From Chitinophagaceae bacterium IBVUCB1 (GTDB taxonomy: Bacteria > Bacteroidota > Bacteroidia > Chitinophagales > Chitinophagaceae), in contig NFUW01000002.1 in the NCBI GenBank assembly GCA_002127285.1, positions 319,744-383,743 on the forward strand: a DNA stretch of 64,000 nt, in the 5' to 3' direction. Shown in pieces: positions 63,793 to 64,000 of this stretch. The notes under the pieces were generated by a model that was not told the DNA's origin, did not search any database, and saw only the letters and a program-made list of their open reading frames with translations. Made by a program: the position numbers and the translations under genes. Positions within the stretch are counted from its first letter, which is position 1; every line of letters begins with the position of its first letter.

Positions 63793-63854
63793 AATTTGTT
63801 GTACCTTTGCCGCCCGTTTGGGGCTGCATAGCCGCAACGCTAAAAAATAACATT

Positions 63855-64000
63855 GTGAAACAAAGATTTCAACCAAAATTCAACATCAAAAAAGGTGATA
63901 ACGTGGTAGTAATTGCCGGCGACGATAAAGATCGCAGCAAGCCACGCAAGGTGTTGGCTGTTTACCCTCTTAAAAGCCGCGTGCTGATAGAAGGCGTAAA
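63855..64000 (+). CDS. rplX: 50S ribosomal protein L24, 3' part missing
   Basis: The window ends inside this gene. A GTG at 63855 starts [46 protein letters not shown], which carries the L24 KOW motif ([14 protein letters not shown]) and is in the expected place after rplN. No nearer ATG exists, so GTG is the probable start. About 48 codons are present; the family has about 105. Confidence 0.93.
   Translation, partial: MKQRFQPKFNIKKGDNVVVIAGDDKDRSKPRKVLAVYPLKSRVLIEGV

Overview
The window looks like a chromosomal segment of a member of the Bacteroidota, most likely Chitinophagales or a close relative. This rests on several things seen in the sequence: promoters with the TTTG / about 20 nt / TAnnTTTG architecture of the primary sigma factor of this phylum, a secreted protein with a type IX secretion (T9SS) C-terminal domain, TonB-dependent receptors, an imelysin/HTTM iron cluster, DUF4856 and DUF4175 proteins, and few strong Shine-Dalgarno sites. 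The species cannot be named from this window. Base composition is moderate and fairly even, and no tRNA, rRNA, CRISPR array, integrase or recognisable transposase was found.

Layout: 0.2-8.4 kb, rpoB-rpoC behind their own promoter and ended by a strong terminator. 8.5-14 kb, a TonB-dependent receptor with a DtxR/MntR-type palindrome in its promoter, then a large T9SS-exported repeat protein. 14.1-17.8 kb, an exosortase-type locus (exosortase, small membrane partner, two tiny substrates, and a third substrate nearby) wrapped around a PaiB-like gene and rpsL-rpsG. 18.2-25.9 kb, cysteine desulfurase, a porin-like barrel, an SPOUT RNA methyltransferase, clpS, a DPP IV-type peptidase, a YihY membrane protein and a haem/copper protein followed by a redoxin. 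26.7-32.6 kb, an iron-uptake operon (DUF4856, imelysin, HTTM, TonB receptor). 32.6-38.4 kb, lipid genes (desaturase, LpxL-like acyltransferase) and a YdeP/FdhD molybdoenzyme operon. 38.4-38.9 kb, repeat-rich DNA. 38.9-43.5 kb, a DinB-like protein, GNAT, ilvE, an EamA exporter and a divergent MocR regulator. 43.6-46.8 kb, a lipoprotein and a small DUF3987 module bracketed by inverted GTTC-rich repeats. 46.8-57.8 kb, a MutS2 lacking its Smr domain, a DUF4175 coiled-coil protein, a thioredoxin-like protein, rarA, a dihaem cytochrome and a deacetylase/formyltransferase pair. 57.9-64 kb, the S10-spc ribosomal operon from rpsJ to rplX (cut by the window edge).

How the genes fit together: the expression machinery (rpoBC, rpsLG, S10 operon) is spread over the window and separated by accessory genes; fusA is not present next to rpsG or before rpsJ. 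Envelope and metal functions dominate the accessory part: two TonB receptors, imelysin-type lipoproteins, two haem c proteins and exported redoxins. The two most unusual items are the exosortase locus whose predicted mature substrates are only about 13-21 residues long, and the roughly 2.3 kb DUF3987 module with three copies of a 40-50 bp repeat at its ends and middle.
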